A DNA stretch of 64,000 bases from Streptomyces showdoensis (GCF_039535475.1 NZ_BAAAXG010000026.1:1426001-1490000), one strand, 5' to 3'. Positions 32,710 through 41,498 are shown, numbered from the stretch's first letter. Program-made: numbers and translations. The notes: a model not told the origin generated them from the letters alone.

Positions 32710-33798
32710 GTGACCGATGTGACCGGCGTTCCTGATGTACTGCACACCCTGTTCCACTCGGAGCAGGGCGGCCACGAACAAGTCGTGCTGTGCCAGGACC
32801 GCGCCACCGGCCTCAAGGCCGTCATCGCCCTCCACGACACCGCCCTGGGCCCGGCCCTCGGCGGCACCCGCTTCTACCCGTACGCCACGGAGGCGGAGGC
32901 CGTCGCCGACGCGCTGAACCTCTCCCGGGGCATGTCGTACAAGAACGCCATGGCCGGGCTCGACCACGGCGGCGGCAAGGCCGTGATCATCGGCGACCCC
33001 GAGACGATCAAGACCGAGGAACTCCTGCTCGCCTACGGGCGCTTCGTGGCCTCCCTCGGCGGCCGCTACGTGACGGCCTGCGACGTCGGCACCTACGTCG
33101 CCGACATGGACGTCGTGGCCCGCACCAACCGGTGGACCACCGGCCGCTCCCCCGAGAACGGCGGCGCCGGCGACTCCTCCGTCCTCACCGCCTTCGGCGT
33201 CTTCCAGGGCATGCGCGCCTCCGCGCAGTTCCTCTGGGGCGACCCGACCCTGCGCGGCCGCAAGATCGGCGTCGCGGGCGTCGGCAAGGTCGGCCACTAC
33301 CTGGTCGAGCACCTGATCGCCGACGGCGCCGAGGTCGTCGTGACCGACGTCCGCGAGGAGTCGGTGCGCCGGATCACCGAGAAGTTCCCGCAGGTCTCCG
33401 TGGCCGCCGACACCGACGCGCTGATCCGCACCGAGGGCCTGGACGTCTACGCCCCCTGCGCGCTCGGCGGGGCGCTGAACGACGACACCGTGCCCGTGCT
33501 GACCGCGAAGATCGTCTGCGGTGCGGCCAACAACCAGCTCGCGCACCCGGGCGTCGAGAAGGACCTCTCGGAGCGCGGCATCCTCTACGCGCCCGACTAC
33601 GTGATCAACGCCGGTGGCGTGATCCAGGTCGCCGACGAGCTGCACGGCTTCGACTTCGACCGCTGCAAGGCCAAGGCGACGAAGATCTTCGACACCACGC
33701 TCGAAATCTTCGCACGTGCGAAGGCGGACGGCATTCCGCCGGCCGCGGCGGCCGACCGGATCGCCGAGCAGCGGATGGCCGAGGCCCGCCGCGCCTGA
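32710..33798 (+). CDS. vdh: Valine (leucine/phenylalanine) dehydrogenase
   Basis: This 362-residue NAD-dependent enzyme deaminates branched-chain amino acids to 2-oxo acids. In Streptomyces it feeds branched starter units to fatty acid and polyketide synthesis. The start is GTG ([20 protein letters not shown]). The substrate-binding Lys lies in [10 protein letters not shown] (K78), the catalytic Lys in HGGGKAVI (K90), and the Rossmann loop in [12 protein letters not shown]. The sequence is close to S. coelicolor Vdh as I remember it. Confidence 0.95.
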   Translation: MTDVTGVPDVLHTLFHSEQGGHEQVVLCQDRATGLKAVIALHDTALGPALGGTRFYPYATEAEAVADALNLSRGMSYKNAMAGLDHGGGKAVIIGDPETIKTEELLLAYGRFVASLGGRYVTACDVGTYVADMDVVARTNRWTTGRSPENGGAGDSSVLTAFGVFQGMRASAQFLWGDPTLRGRKIGVAGVGKVGHYLVEHLIADGAEVVVTDVREESVRRITEKFPQVSVAADTDALIRTEGLDVYAPCALGGALNDDTVPVLTAKIVCGAANNQLAHPGVEKDLSERGILYAPDYVINAGGVIQVADELHGFDFDRCKAKATKIFDTTLEIFARAKADGIPPAAAADRIAEQRMAEARRA

Positions 33799-34098
33799 CC
33801 CCCGGCAGGGACGGCCCGCCGACGGGGAGCACTTCCGGACGGATTCGGGAGACTTCGCTCACGCCGATCGGCGGGTCGCCCCTCAAGAAGGGGTTAAAAT
33901 CGCGATTGACCAGCGAGGACAGGGCACCTCGATGGTTCTGTACCGAGGTATGTGATGCGCGCGGCGTACCGTAGACCGACGGAAACAGGTACCGTTGAAG
34001 CCCTACGGACCGGTCTCTCATTCGAGAGTCCGTTCCGGACCATGAACGCGTGTCAAGACTCTGGGGCCAGAGAGCCCCGTCACCGAGGGGGTCGAGCC
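33799..34098. other. Non-coding gap between vdh and the DUF3073 gene
   Basis: The gap holds a weak hairpin CCCCT/AGGGG followed by TTAAAAT (33879-33899), a possible vdh terminator. TTGACC at 33905 is a possible -35. No gene is supported. A reading frame ending at 33955 has no ribosome binding site. Confidence 0.4.
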
Positions 34099-34353
34099 AT
34101 GGGGCGCGGCCGGGCAAAGGCCAAGCAGACCAAGGTCGCCCGCCAGCTGAAGTACAGCAGCGGCGGGACTGACCTGTCGCGTCTGGCCAACGAGCTGGGC
34201 GCATCGACTTCGCAGCAGCCGCCGAATGGCGAGCCGTTCGAGGACGACGACGAGGAAGACGACCCGTACGCTCAGTACGCGGATCTCTACAACACGGACG
34301 ACGAGGACGAGGACGACGAGTCCGGTCCGGCGTCCACTCAGCGTCGCGCTTGA
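34099..34353 (+). CDS. DUF3073 protein
   Basis: This 84-residue protein begins MGRGRAKAKQTKVARQLKYS, the DUF3073 signature. The second half is extremely acidic (FEDDDEEDDPYAQYADLY). A basic head and acidic tail are typical. The family is conserved in actinobacteria next to purM, with unknown function. It is monocistronic and ends at a strong terminator. Confidence 0.9.
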   Translation: MGRGRAKAKQTKVARQLKYSSGGTDLSRLANELGASTSQQPPNGEPFEDDDEEDDPYAQYADLYNTDDEDEDDESGPASTQRRA

Positions 34354-34368
34354 CCTTCTGAACATCGC

Positions 34369-34400
34369 AACCCGGTCCGGGGACCCCCGGACCGGGTTTT
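34369..34400 (+). terminator. Terminator of the DUF3073 gene
   Basis: AACCCGGTCCGGG and CCCGGACCGGGTT form a 13-bp stem followed by TTTT. Confidence 0.88.
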
Positions 34401-34457
34401 GCGCTGTCCAGGGGCCGCCCTCAGGGCCTCCTGGGGGCCTCCTTGGGCGGAAACGAC

Positions 34458-34488
34458 GAAGGGGCACCCCCCGAGGGGGCACCCCTTC
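34458..34488 (-). terminator. Terminator of purM
   Basis: GAAGGGG and CCCCTTC pair, then two mismatches, then a C/G inner stem. It lies 10 bp after the purM stop on the minus strand. Confidence 0.6.
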
Positions 34489-34498
34489 ATAGGTTTCT

Positions 34499-35566
34499 CT
34501 ACTTGGCGTAGTCGCCGACCAGCTCCGCGCCGCTCGTGCGGTCGCCGCGCTCGGTGATCTCGCCGGCCACCCAGGACTCGACCCCGCGGTCGGCCAGCGT
34601 GGCGAGGGCCGCGTCCACCGAGTCGGCGGGGACCACGGCCATCATGCCGACGCCCATGTTCAGGGTCTTCTCCAGCTCCAGCCGCTCGACCTGTCCGGCC
34701 TTGCCGACCAGGTCGAAGACGGCGCCCGGGGCCCAGGTCGAACGGTCCACGGTCGCGTGCAGACCGTCCGGGATCACCCGGGCCAGGTTGGCGGCCAGGC
34801 CGCCGCCCGTGATGTGGCTGAAGGCGTGGACGTCGGTGGTCCGGGTCAGCGCCAGGCAGTCCAGCGAGTAGATCTTGGTGGGCTCCAGGAGCTCCTCGCC
34901 CAGGGTCCGGCCGAACTCCTCGACCTGCTGGTCCAGGGTCATGCCCGCGCGGTCGAAGACCACGTGGCGGACGAGCGAGTACCCGTTGGAGTGAAGACCG
35001 GAGGATGCCATCGCGATGACCGCGTCACCCGTACGGATGCGATCCGCGCCCAGCAGCCGGTCGTGCTCCACGACACCGGTGCCGGCGCCGGCGACGTCGA
35101 AGTCGTCCGGGCCGAGGAGGCCCGGGTGCTCCGCCGTCTCGCCGCCGACCAGGGCGCAGCCGGCCAGGACGCAGCCCTCGGCGATGCCCTTGACGATGGC
35201 GGCGACCCGCTCGGGGTGCACCTTGCCGACGCAGATGTAGTCGGTCATGAAGAGCGGCTCGGCGCCGCAGACGACGATGTCGTCCATGACCATGGCGACC
35301 AGGTCGTGGCCGATCGTGTCGTACACGCCCATCTGGCGGGCGATGTCGACCTTCGTGCCGACGCCGTCGGTCGCCGAGGCGAGCAGCGGACGCTCGTAGC
35401 GCTTGAGGGCGGAGGCGTCGAAGAGTCCGGCGAAGCCGCCGAGGCCGCCGAGGACCTCGGGGCGCTGGGTCTTCTTCACCCACTCCTTCATGAGCTCGAC
35501 GGCGCGGTCGCCCGCTTCGATGTCGACGCCCGCGCTCGCGTAGCTGGCACCGGTGGTCTGAGACAT
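34499..35566 (-). CDS. purM: Phosphoribosylformylglycinamidine cyclo-ligase (AIR synthetase)
   Basis: This 355-residue enzyme closes the imidazole ring (FGAM to AIR, ATP-dependent), step 5 of purine synthesis. Family motifs are visible: GVDIEAGDRAVELMK, LASATDGVGTKVDIA (ATP-binding), GGETAEHPG, and ITGGGLAANLARVIP near the middle. It follows purF on the minus strand after a 75-bp gap that contains a 14-bp hairpin. Confidence 0.97.
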   Translation of the reverse strand: MSQTTGASYASAGVDIEAGDRAVELMKEWVKKTQRPEVLGGLGGFAGLFDASALKRYERPLLASATDGVGTKVDIARQMGVYDTIGHDLVAMVMDDIVVCGAEPLFMTDYICVGKVHPERVAAIVKGIAEGCVLAGCALVGGETAEHPGLLGPDDFDVAGAGTGVVEHDRLLGADRIRTGDAVIAMASSGLHSNGYSLVRHVVFDRAGMTLDQQVEEFGRTLGEELLEPTKIYSLDCLALTRTTDVHAFSHITGGGLAANLARVIPDGLHATVDRSTWAPGAVFDLVGKAGQVERLELEKTLNMGVGMMAVVPADSVDAALATLADRGVESWVAGEITERGDRTSGAELVGDYAK

Positions 35567-35601
35567 GGCTTCAGAGCTTTCGTGTCGTCGTACTGCTCGT
35601 A

Positions 35602-35633
35602 CCGCTCGTGCCGCGGGGTCGCGGCACGAGCGG
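35602..35633 (-). terminator. Perfect 14-bp hairpin between purF and purM
   Basis: CCGCTCGTGCCGCG and CGCGGCACGAGCGG are perfect arms with a 4-nt loop, starting 9 bp after the purF stop. There is no T tract. It may cut purM expression relative to purF or mark an RNA processing or 3'-end stabilising site. Confidence 0.5.
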
Positions 35634-35641
35634 CGGGGGTC

Positions 35642-37168
35642 TTACGGGCGGCGCAGGGCGTCCGCGGCCGCGGTGGCGGCGGGGCCTGCGGCCAGCTCGG
35701 TCTCCAGGAGCTGCTTGCCGAGCAGCTCGGGGTCCGGAAGCTCCATCGGGTACTCGCCGTCGAAGCAGGCGCGGCACAGGTTGGGCTTCTGGATGGTGGT
35801 CGCCTCGATCATCCCGTCGAGCGAGATGTAGGAGAGTGAGTCGGCGCCGAGCGACTTGCCGATCTCGTCGACCGTCATGCCGTTGGCGATCAGCTCCGCG
35901 CGGGTGGCGAAGTCGATGCCGAAGAAGCAGGGCCACTTCACCGGCGGCGAGGAGATCCGGATGTGGACCTCGGCCGCGCCGGCCTCGCGGAGCATCCGGA
36001 CCAGGGCGCGCTGGGTGTTGCCGCGGACGATCGAGTCGTCCACGACCACGAGCTTCTTCCCCTTGATGACTTCCTTGAGGGGGTTCAGCTTCAGCCGGAT
36101 GCCCAGCTGGCGGATGGTCTGCGAGGGCTGGATGAAGGTCCGGCCGACGTAGGCGTTCTTGACCAGGCCGGCGCCGAACGGGATGCCCGAGGCCTCGGCG
36201 TAGCCGATGGCGGCCGGGGTGCCGGACTCCGGCGTCGCTATCACCAGGTCGGCCTCGACAGGGGCCTCCTTGGCGAGCTTGCGGCCCATCTCCACGCGGG
36301 AGAGGTACACGTTGCGCCCGGCGATGTCGGTGTCGGGGCGGGCCAGGTACACGTACTCGAAGACACAGCCCTTGGGCTTCGCTTCTGCGAAGCGCGAGGT
36401 GCGGATGCCGTTCTCGTCGATGGCCACCATCTCGCCCGGCTCGACCTCGCGGACGAAGGTCGCACCGCAGATGTCGAGGGCGGCGGACTCCGAGGCGACG
36501 ACCCAGCCGCGCTCCAGCCGGCCGAGGACCAGCGGGCGGATGCCCTGCGGGTCACGGGCCGCGTAGAGCGTGTGCTCGTCCATGAAGACGAGGGAGAAGG
36601 CGCCCCGGACCTCGGGGAGGACCTTCGCGGCGGCCTGCTCGATGGTGAGCGGCTTGCCGTCCTCGTCCGCCTGGCCCGCGAGGAGCGCGGTCACCAGGTC
36701 GGTGTCGTTGGTGGCGGCGACCCGGGTGGACCGGCCCTCCCGCTTGGGAAGTTCGGCGACCATCTCGGCGAGCTTCGCCGTGTTCACCAGGTTGCCGTTG
36801 TGGCCGAGCGCGATCGAGCCGTGGGCGGTCGCCCGGAACGTCGGCTGCGCGTTCTCCCACACGGAGGCTCCGGTGGTCGAGTAGCGGGCGTGACCGACCG
36901 CGATATGACCCTGGAGGGAACCGAGAGAGGTCTCGTCGAAGACCTGGGACACGAGGCCCATGTCCTTGAAGACGAGGATCTGGGAGCCATTGCTTACCGC
37001 GATTCCCGCGGATTCCTGACCCCGATGCTGGAGGGCGTAGAGCCCGAAGTACGTGAGCTTTGCGACCTCTTCACCCGGAGCCCAGACACCGAAGACGCCA
37101 CAAGCGTCCTGGGGGCCTTTCTCGCCGGGGAGCAGATCGTGATTGAGTCGACCGTCACCACGTGGCAC
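35642..37168 (-). CDS. purF: Amidophosphoribosyltransferase
   Basis: This 508-residue enzyme makes 5-phosphoribosylamine from PRPP and glutamine, the committed purine step. GTG 37168 is chosen because MPRGDGRLNHDLLPGEKG is the conserved start and a propeptide must precede Cys23 (QDACGVFGVW), the N-terminal nucleophile exposed on maturation. The PRPP loop is VVVDDSIVRGNTQRALV. Four cysteines in the second half (for example CFFGIDFA and NLCRACFDGEYP) fit the Fe-S type of the enzyme. Confidence 0.96.
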   Translation of the reverse strand: MPRGDGRLNHDLLPGEKGPQDACGVFGVWAPGEEVAKLTYFGLYALQHRGQESAGIAVSNGSQILVFKDMGLVSQVFDETSLGSLQGHIAVGHARYSTTGASVWENAQPTFRATAHGSIALGHNGNLVNTAKLAEMVAELPKREGRSTRVAATNDTDLVTALLAGQADEDGKPLTIEQAAAKVLPEVRGAFSLVFMDEHTLYAARDPQGIRPLVLGRLERGWVVASESAALDICGATFVREVEPGEMVAIDENGIRTSRFAEAKPKGCVFEYVYLARPDTDIAGRNVYLSRVEMGRKLAKEAPVEADLVIATPESGTPAAIGYAEASGIPFGAGLVKNAYVGRTFIQPSQTIRQLGIRLKLNPLKEVIKGKKLVVVDDSIVRGNTQRALVRMLREAGAAEVHIRISSPPVKWPCFFGIDFATRAELIANGMTVDEIGKSLGADSLSYISLDGMIEATTIQKPNLCRACFDGEYPMELPDPELLGKQLLETELAAGPAATAAADALRRP

Positions 37169-37339
37169 GGCTCCGAGTGTAGGCGAGATCGGCCATCGGT
37201 CCGAATGCGCGAGCGGGTCGTGGTAGGCCCTCCGGCACCCTCGCGGATCTCTCGTAGGTTCCCACGAACTGATCCTTCGGTTCTTGTCGGAGCCCACAAA
37301 GCAAGGGACGCAAGGGTTACCAGTCGGTAGCAAGGGTCA

Positions 37340-37370
37340 GGACCGTACCGAGCGGACGCTCGTACGGTCC
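37340..37370. promoter_or_regulatory. Near-perfect 14-bp dyad between purF and the leader peptide
   Basis: GGACCGTAC(c)GAGCG and CGCTCGTACGGTCC are inverted arms with one bulged base and a 2-nt centre. It lies 172 bp upstream of purF and 48 bp upstream of the leader-peptide -35, so it could regulate either. Confidence 0.45.
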
Positions 37371-37417
37371 GGAGCGAACGGTCGGGATGTGACGGAGTCC
37401 ACGGGGCGGAACGGCCG

Positions 37418-37447
37418 TTGACACCCCCGACGCCCCTCCGCCAGGCT
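37418..37447 (+). promoter_or_regulatory. Promoter of the leader peptide and sulfatase
   Basis: TTGACA (37418-37423) and CAGGCT (37442-37447) are 18 bp apart. A start 7-9 bp after the -10 would fall at about 37454-37456, i.e. on the ATG of the small gene, so the transcript is probably leaderless. Confidence 0.6.
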
Positions 37448-37455
37448 TCGTGATC

Positions 37456-37554
37456 ATGCAGCCCGTCAGCGACCTCGACCTCTCGGTCACCCTCGTGGCG
37501 CGCCGGCACGTGGACCTCGCCCGCGTCGCCAGCGCGATCTGTCGCTGCGCCTGA
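37456..37554 (+). CDS. Putative leader peptide with terminal Cys codons
   Basis: This 32-residue peptide contains ARRHVDLARVASAICRCA. It matches the actinobacterial putative leader peptides, marked by RRHVDLxRV, that precede sulfur-metabolism genes. Two Cys codons (TGT CGC TGC) stand just before the stop. It begins at or next to the predicted transcription start and precedes a sulfatase gene by 144 bp of hairpin-prone sequence. In mycobacteria leaderless Cys-rich small genes act as cysteine-sensing attenuators (family knowledge). The same role here is inference. Confidence 0.7.
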   Translation: MQPVSDLDLSVTLVARRHVDLARVASAICRCA

Positions 37555-37698
37555 CCGCCTCGGGGCCCTGAGCCCCTCGCAGGCGTCCGCCCCTCCCCCT
37601 CCGCCGGGATCACCGCGCGTGCCGCGCGCCCCGCTCCCGCGCCTGCTTCCGCGCGCCCGCACGCGCTCCTCACCCCGCTTTCCCCCTTGGAGACCCCT

Positions 37699-39108
37699 AT
37701 GTCCTCCTCGTCCCTGTCCCGCCGCGCCCTGGGCGGGGCGGCCGTCGGCACCGCCGCCGCCGTCGCGCTCGGCACCCAGGCCCCCACCGCTCAGGCCGCT
37801 CAGGCCGCCGCCACGGAGGAGCGCCCGTTCCGCGCGGCGCCCGGACGGCACCCGAAGCGCCCCAACATCCTGTTCATCCTCGGCGACGACCTCGGCTGGG
37901 CCGACCTCTCCTCGTACGGCTCCCCGCACATCCGCACCCCGCACCTGGACCGGCTCGCCCGCCAGGGCGTCCGCTTCACCGACGCCTACTCCGGCTCCGC
38001 GACCTGCTCCCCGACCCGCTTCAGCCTCTACACGGGCCGCTACCCCGGCCGCACCAAGGGCGGACTGGCCGAGCCCATAGCCGACAAGTCCGTCGGCCTC
38101 GACCCCACCCACCCCACGCTCGCCTCCCTGCTGCGCGGGGCCGGCTACACCACCGCCCTCATCGGCAAGTGGCACTGCGGCTACCTGCCCGACTACTCCC
38201 CCACCCGCTCCGGCTGGGACGAGTTCTTCGGGAACTTCGGCGGCGCCCTGGAGTACTACTCCAAGCTCGGCCTCGGCGGCGAGTACGACCTCTACGAGGG
38301 CGACGCCACGTACAAGGACCTGCGCTACTACACCCGGATCCTCACCGAGCGGGCGAGCGAGTACGTCGCCCGCGACCACGACCGGCCCTTCCTCCTGAAC
38401 CTGAACTTCACCACCCCGCACTGGCCCTGGATCGCCGACGGCGACGAGGAGGCGAGCGCCGAGATCGTGCGGCGGATCAAGGCCGGCGACCGCTCCGCCC
38501 TCTGGCACCAGGACGGCGGCTCCGTCGAGAAGTACAAGGAGATGGTCGAGGACCTCGACCGCTCCGTCGGCCAGGTGCTCGCCGCCCTGCGCCGGGCCGG
38601 CCGCGAGCGCGACACCCTCGTCTTCTTCGGCAGCGACAACGGCGGCGAGCGCTTCTCCTACAACTGGCCGCTCGCCGGCAACAAGGGCTCCCTCCAGGAG
38701 GGCGGCATCCGCGTCCCGTCCGTGCTGCGCTGGCCCGCGGCCATCGACGGGGGCCAGGTCAGCGACCTACCCGTGTTCTCGCCCGACTGGACCGCGACCC
38801 TGCTGGAGATCGGCGGCGCCCGCCCGCACCCCGCCTACCCGCTGGACGGCACCAGCCTCGCCGGACACCTGCTGCGCGGCCACGAGCCCGCCGAGCGCGA
38901 CCTGTTCTGGCGGGTCCGCGGCGAGCGGGCGCTGCGCCGCGGGGACTGGAAGTACTACCGGGGCAAGAGCGGGCGCGACCAGCTCTTCCACCTCACCGAG
39001 GACGCCCGCGAGCAGGCCGACCGGGCACCTTTCGAGCCGGAGCGCCTGGCCGAGCTGCGGGCCGCGTGGGAGCGGGTGAACGCGGGACTGCTGCCCTACC
39101 CGGCCTGA
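37699..39108 (+). CDS. Tat-exported type I sulfatase
   Basis: This gene encodes 469 residues. The Tat signal is SLSRRALGGAAVGTAAAVAL. The arylsulfatase domain starts near 54 (RPNILFILGDDLGWADLSSY), with metal ligands D63/D64. The core CSPTR (C103-R107) is the site where Cys becomes formylglycine, modified in the cytoplasm before folding, which fits Tat export. A later FFGSDNGGE supplies further metal ligands. It releases sulfate from external sulfate esters. The leader peptide upstream suggests control by sulfur supply. Confidence 0.9.
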   Translation: MSSSSLSRRALGGAAVGTAAAVALGTQAPTAQAAQAAATEERPFRAAPGRHPKRPNILFILGDDLGWADLSSYGSPHIRTPHLDRLARQGVRFTDAYSGSATCSPTRFSLYTGRYPGRTKGGLAEPIADKSVGLDPTHPTLASLLRGAGYTTALIGKWHCGYLPDYSPTRSGWDEFFGNFGGALEYYSKLGLGGEYDLYEGDATYKDLRYYTRILTERASEYVARDHDRPFLLNLNFTTPHWPWIADGDEEASAEIVRRIKAGDRSALWHQDGGSVEKYKEMVEDLDRSVGQVLAALRRAGRERDTLVFFGSDNGGERFSYNWPLAGNKGSLQEGGIRVPSVLRWPAAIDGGQVSDLPVFSPDWTATLLEIGGARPHPAYPLDGTSLAGHLLRGHEPAERDLFWRVRGERALRRGDWKYYRGKSGRDQLFHLTEDAREQADRAPFEPERLAELRAAWERVNAGLLPYPA

Positions 39109-39156
39109 GCCTCCGGCCCCGGCCCCGGACCTGGGCCCCCCGCCCCGCCCGGAGGC

Positions 39157-39951
39157 TCAGGCCGCCGTCGCCGTGAAGCCCTGGCCGTCCGCGTCCGTGA
39201 CGGTCAGGGTGCGGTGGTCGACCCGGTAGCCGAGGGGGCCGTCGAGCGACTCGTACAGCCTGGTCTCCAGGTCCATCTCCGGGCCGGTGCAGATCATCCG
39301 CGTGGTCGCGATCGCGCCGAGCGTGATCGTCTCGGCGCTGATCTCCGCGGGCGCGGTGACCCGGTTGCAGCCGAGGCTGCCGGTGAGCCGGCCGTCCTTG
39401 CCGAAGGTCACCTTCGCCTTGCCCTCGGAGCCGGCCGGCAGCGAGGCCGCCGTGGTGCCGGAGAGCAGCGAGTCCACGGTCCAGGTGGTGCCGACGAGCG
39501 GGGCGTCGGGCTCGGCGGTCAGCTCCACGCCCCGGCGGCCGTCGGGCGAGGTCAGCGTGAGCGCCTTCCCCTTCAGCTCGCCCGTGAGCCTGCCGCTGAA
39601 GGCCTTCAGCAGGGCGGTCTCGAAACGGGCCAGATCGCCGGGGCAGCCGATCTCGGTGACCTCGGCGGGGGAGACGGTGAGGGTGTCCCCGGCCACGGTG
39701 ACGGCGGCGCCGAAGGTGTTGCAGCCGCTGTTCCCCCGGGCCCGCCCGTCCTCCGTGATCTCCACCCGCGCCCCGGTCGGGGCCGCCGACCGGGCGCCGT
39801 CGACCGTGACCGCGCCGATCTTCCAGTGGGTGCCCGCCACGGGCAGGCCGGGGCCGACGCTGCCGGCTCCCGGGCCCGCACCCTGCTGCGTACCGCAGGC
39901 GGCGAGGAAGAGCAGCGGGACCAGGGCGGCGCACACGAGCGGCTTCTTCAT
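39157..39951 (-). CDS. Lipoprotein with two META domains
   Basis: This 264-residue protein starts MKKPLVCAALVPLLFLAACG with lipobox LAAC. Two HslJ-type META domains follow: about 40-140 (VAGTHWKIGAVTVDG, GNSGCNTFGAA) and about 155-264 (LVGTTWTVDSLLSG, GSLGCNRVTA, TRMICTGP). Each has the conserved GxxGCN turn. The family includes heat-inducible E. coli HslJ, with unclear function in the envelope. Three 31-bp repeats lie just upstream. Confidence 0.85.
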   Translation of the reverse strand: MKKPLVCAALVPLLFLAACGTQQGAGPGAGSVGPGLPVAGTHWKIGAVTVDGARSAAPTGARVEITEDGRARGNSGCNTFGAAVTVAGDTLTVSPAEVTEIGCPGDLARFETALLKAFSGRLTGELKGKALTLTSPDGRRGVELTAEPDAPLVGTTWTVDSLLSGTTAASLPAGSEGKAKVTFGKDGRLTGSLGCNRVTAPAEISAETITLGAIATTRMICTGPEMDLETRLYESLDGPLGYRVDHRTLTVTDADGQGFTATAA

Positions 39952-39981
39952 GCCGATGGGACGGGCGAGTTCCCCATACGG

Positions 39982-40072
39982 TTCCGTACGGTGCCGGGGC
40001 CGGCGTCCGGGGTTCCGTACGGTGCCGGGAGCGGCGCGCGGGATTCCGTACGGTGCCGGGGCCGGCGTCCGG
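39982..40072. repeat. Three 31-bp tandem repeats with CCGTACGG palindromes
   Basis: TTCCGTACGGTGCCGGG starts at 39982, 40013 and 40044, an exact 31-bp (about three helical turns) period. Units 1 and 3 are nearly identical and unit 2 diverges in its second half. Each holds the palindrome CCGTACGG. They fill the gap between the MDMPI gene stop and the META lipoprotein start. Confidence 0.8.
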
Positions 40073-40870
40073 TCAGCCCATCAGCGGCAGCAGCTCCGCC
40101 AGATCGGCCCGCTCCCCGCTCGCGCTCACCCGCGCCGCGTCCAGCTCGACCGCCCACTCGGCCCGCCCGGTCGCGAGCCGGAGCCAGGTCAGCGGGTCCG
40201 TCTCGACCACGTTCGGCGGGGTGCCCCGGGTGTGCCGCGGCCCCTCGACGCACTGCACCACGGCGTACGGCGGGACGCGCACCTCCACGGCCCCGCCCGG
40301 GGCCTTCGCCGCGAGGGCGTCGGCGAGCAGCCGGGTGCAGGCGGCGAGCGCCTGCCGGTCGTACGGGATCTCCACGCCGGTCGCCGCGCTCAGGTCGTCG
40401 GTGTGGACGACGAGTTCGACGGTCCTGGTGACCAGGAAGTCGCCGAGGGTCATCGCCCCGAAGCTCACCGGGAGCAGCCGGGTGTCCGCGGCCGCCACCA
40501 CCGCCTCCTCGTACGCCGCGAGGGTCCGCCCGTACAGCCCGGCCAGGTCCTCGGTGCCGATCCCCCGGGTGTGCTCGTCGATCCGCCCGGCCGCGGCGGA
40601 GGTCACGGACGGCCAGTCCAGGAGGGCGAGTTCCCGCTGGGCCGGCTCGGGCGCGGCGAGCAGCGCGGGCACCGAGTCCACCATCCACGCGATGTGACCG
40701 GCCAGCTCGCGCACCGTCCACGCGCCCAGCCGGGTCGGCCCGTCGAGCGCTTCCGGCGGCAGCGCGAGCACCGCGTCCCGGACGTGCCCGAACTGGGCGA
40801 GGACGGCGGCGCGGGTCTTGGCGGAGTCGTAGCCGCGGACGCGCTGGGCGCGCTTCTTGGTGGGTGGCAT
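40073..40870 (-). CDS. MDMPI/maleylpyruvate isomerase-family protein
   Basis: This 265-residue protein has an N-terminal DinB-like four-helix bundle with the family pattern LGAWTVRELAGHIAWMVDSV, and HTDDLSAATGVEIP later. His residues in HIAWM and VHTDD fit the metal site of mycothiol-dependent enzymes. The C-terminus (LTWLRLATGRAEWAVEL) resembles the SCP2-like domain of this family. The actual substrate is unknown. It probably uses mycothiol. Confidence 0.82.
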   Translation of the reverse strand: MPPTKKRAQRVRGYDSAKTRAAVLAQFGHVRDAVLALPPEALDGPTRLGAWTVRELAGHIAWMVDSVPALLAAPEPAQRELALLDWPSVTSAAAGRIDEHTRGIGTEDLAGLYGRTLAAYEEAVVAAADTRLLPVSFGAMTLGDFLVTRTVELVVHTDDLSAATGVEIPYDRQALAACTRLLADALAAKAPGGAVEVRVPPYAVVQCVEGPRHTRGTPPNVVETDPLTWLRLATGRAEWAVELDAARVSASGERADLAELLPLMG

Positions 40871-40934
40871 AGGCCGAGGCTAGCCGCGAGACTGGGGGAA
40901 GGGGCCGACCGCAGCGAAAGCAGGCGAGGGGACC

Positions 40935-41348
40935 ATGACCCATCACGAACACCCCGATGCCGCCCTGATCCGCCGGGGTTACGAAGCGTTCAGCGCGGGC
41001 GACACGGAGACGCTGGCCGCCATGATGACCAGCGACTGCACCCACCACGTCCCCGGCGAGAGCCTGATCTCGGGGCACTACAAGGGCCGGGACAACGTCC
41101 TCGGCGGCTACTACGCCAAGCTGGCCGAGCTCACCGGCGGCACCTTCCGCGTCGAGCTGAAGGGCGTCTTCGTGGACGGGCGCGGCCATGCCATCACCGC
41201 CCACCGTTTCCACGCCGACCGCGGCGACCGGGGCATCGAGATGGACGGCGGCCTGTTCTTCACGCTGGTCGGCGACAAGATCTCCGACATCGACGAGTGC
41301 GTGGCCGACATCGTGGAGGCGGACTCCTTCTGGGGTCAGGGCGCGTAG
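40935..41348 (+). CDS. SnoaL-like (NTF2-fold) protein
   Basis: This 137-residue protein starts MTHHEHPDAALIRRGYEAFS, with DTETLAAMMTSDCTHHVPG and a C-terminal GLFFTLVGDKISDIDECVAD. That is the alpha+beta cone pattern of SnoaL/NTF2-like proteins. Members are enzymes or ligand-binding proteins. No specific substrate can be inferred. It is divergent from the MDMPI gene. Confidence 0.82.
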   Translation: MTHHEHPDAALIRRGYEAFSAGDTETLAAMMTSDCTHHVPGESLISGHYKGRDNVLGGYYAKLAELTGGTFRVELKGVFVDGRGHAITAHRFHADRGDRGIEMDGGLFFTLVGDKISDIDECVADIVEADSFWGQGA

Positions 41349-41444
41349 GCCGCGTGCTCCGGCGCGGCGAAGACCTCCCCGTCCCGCGGGCCGGCGCGGG
41401 CAGCGAGCCGCGGCTGAGGTGGTCGCGCTGCACGGGGGAACGGG

Positions 41445-41484
41445 AAAGCCCCCGCCCGGGACCCGAAGGTCCGGACGGGGGCTC
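41445..41484 (-). terminator. Terminator of the purSQL operon
   Basis: AGCCCCCGTCC(G)GGACC and its complement flank a TTCG loop. On the minus strand GGGGGCTTT follows. It lies 15 bp beyond the purL stop. Confidence 0.8.
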
Positions 41485-41498
41485 CGTCGAGCTGTCGA

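Noticed and set aside
33716..33955. A 79-codon frame after vdh
   Set aside because: It starts inside vdh, has no ribosome binding site, and its end shows no protein-like pattern.
39982..40072. Possible CRISPR-like array
   Set aside because: The three 31-bp units are directly adjacent with no unique spacers and no cas genes, so it is a tandem repeat.
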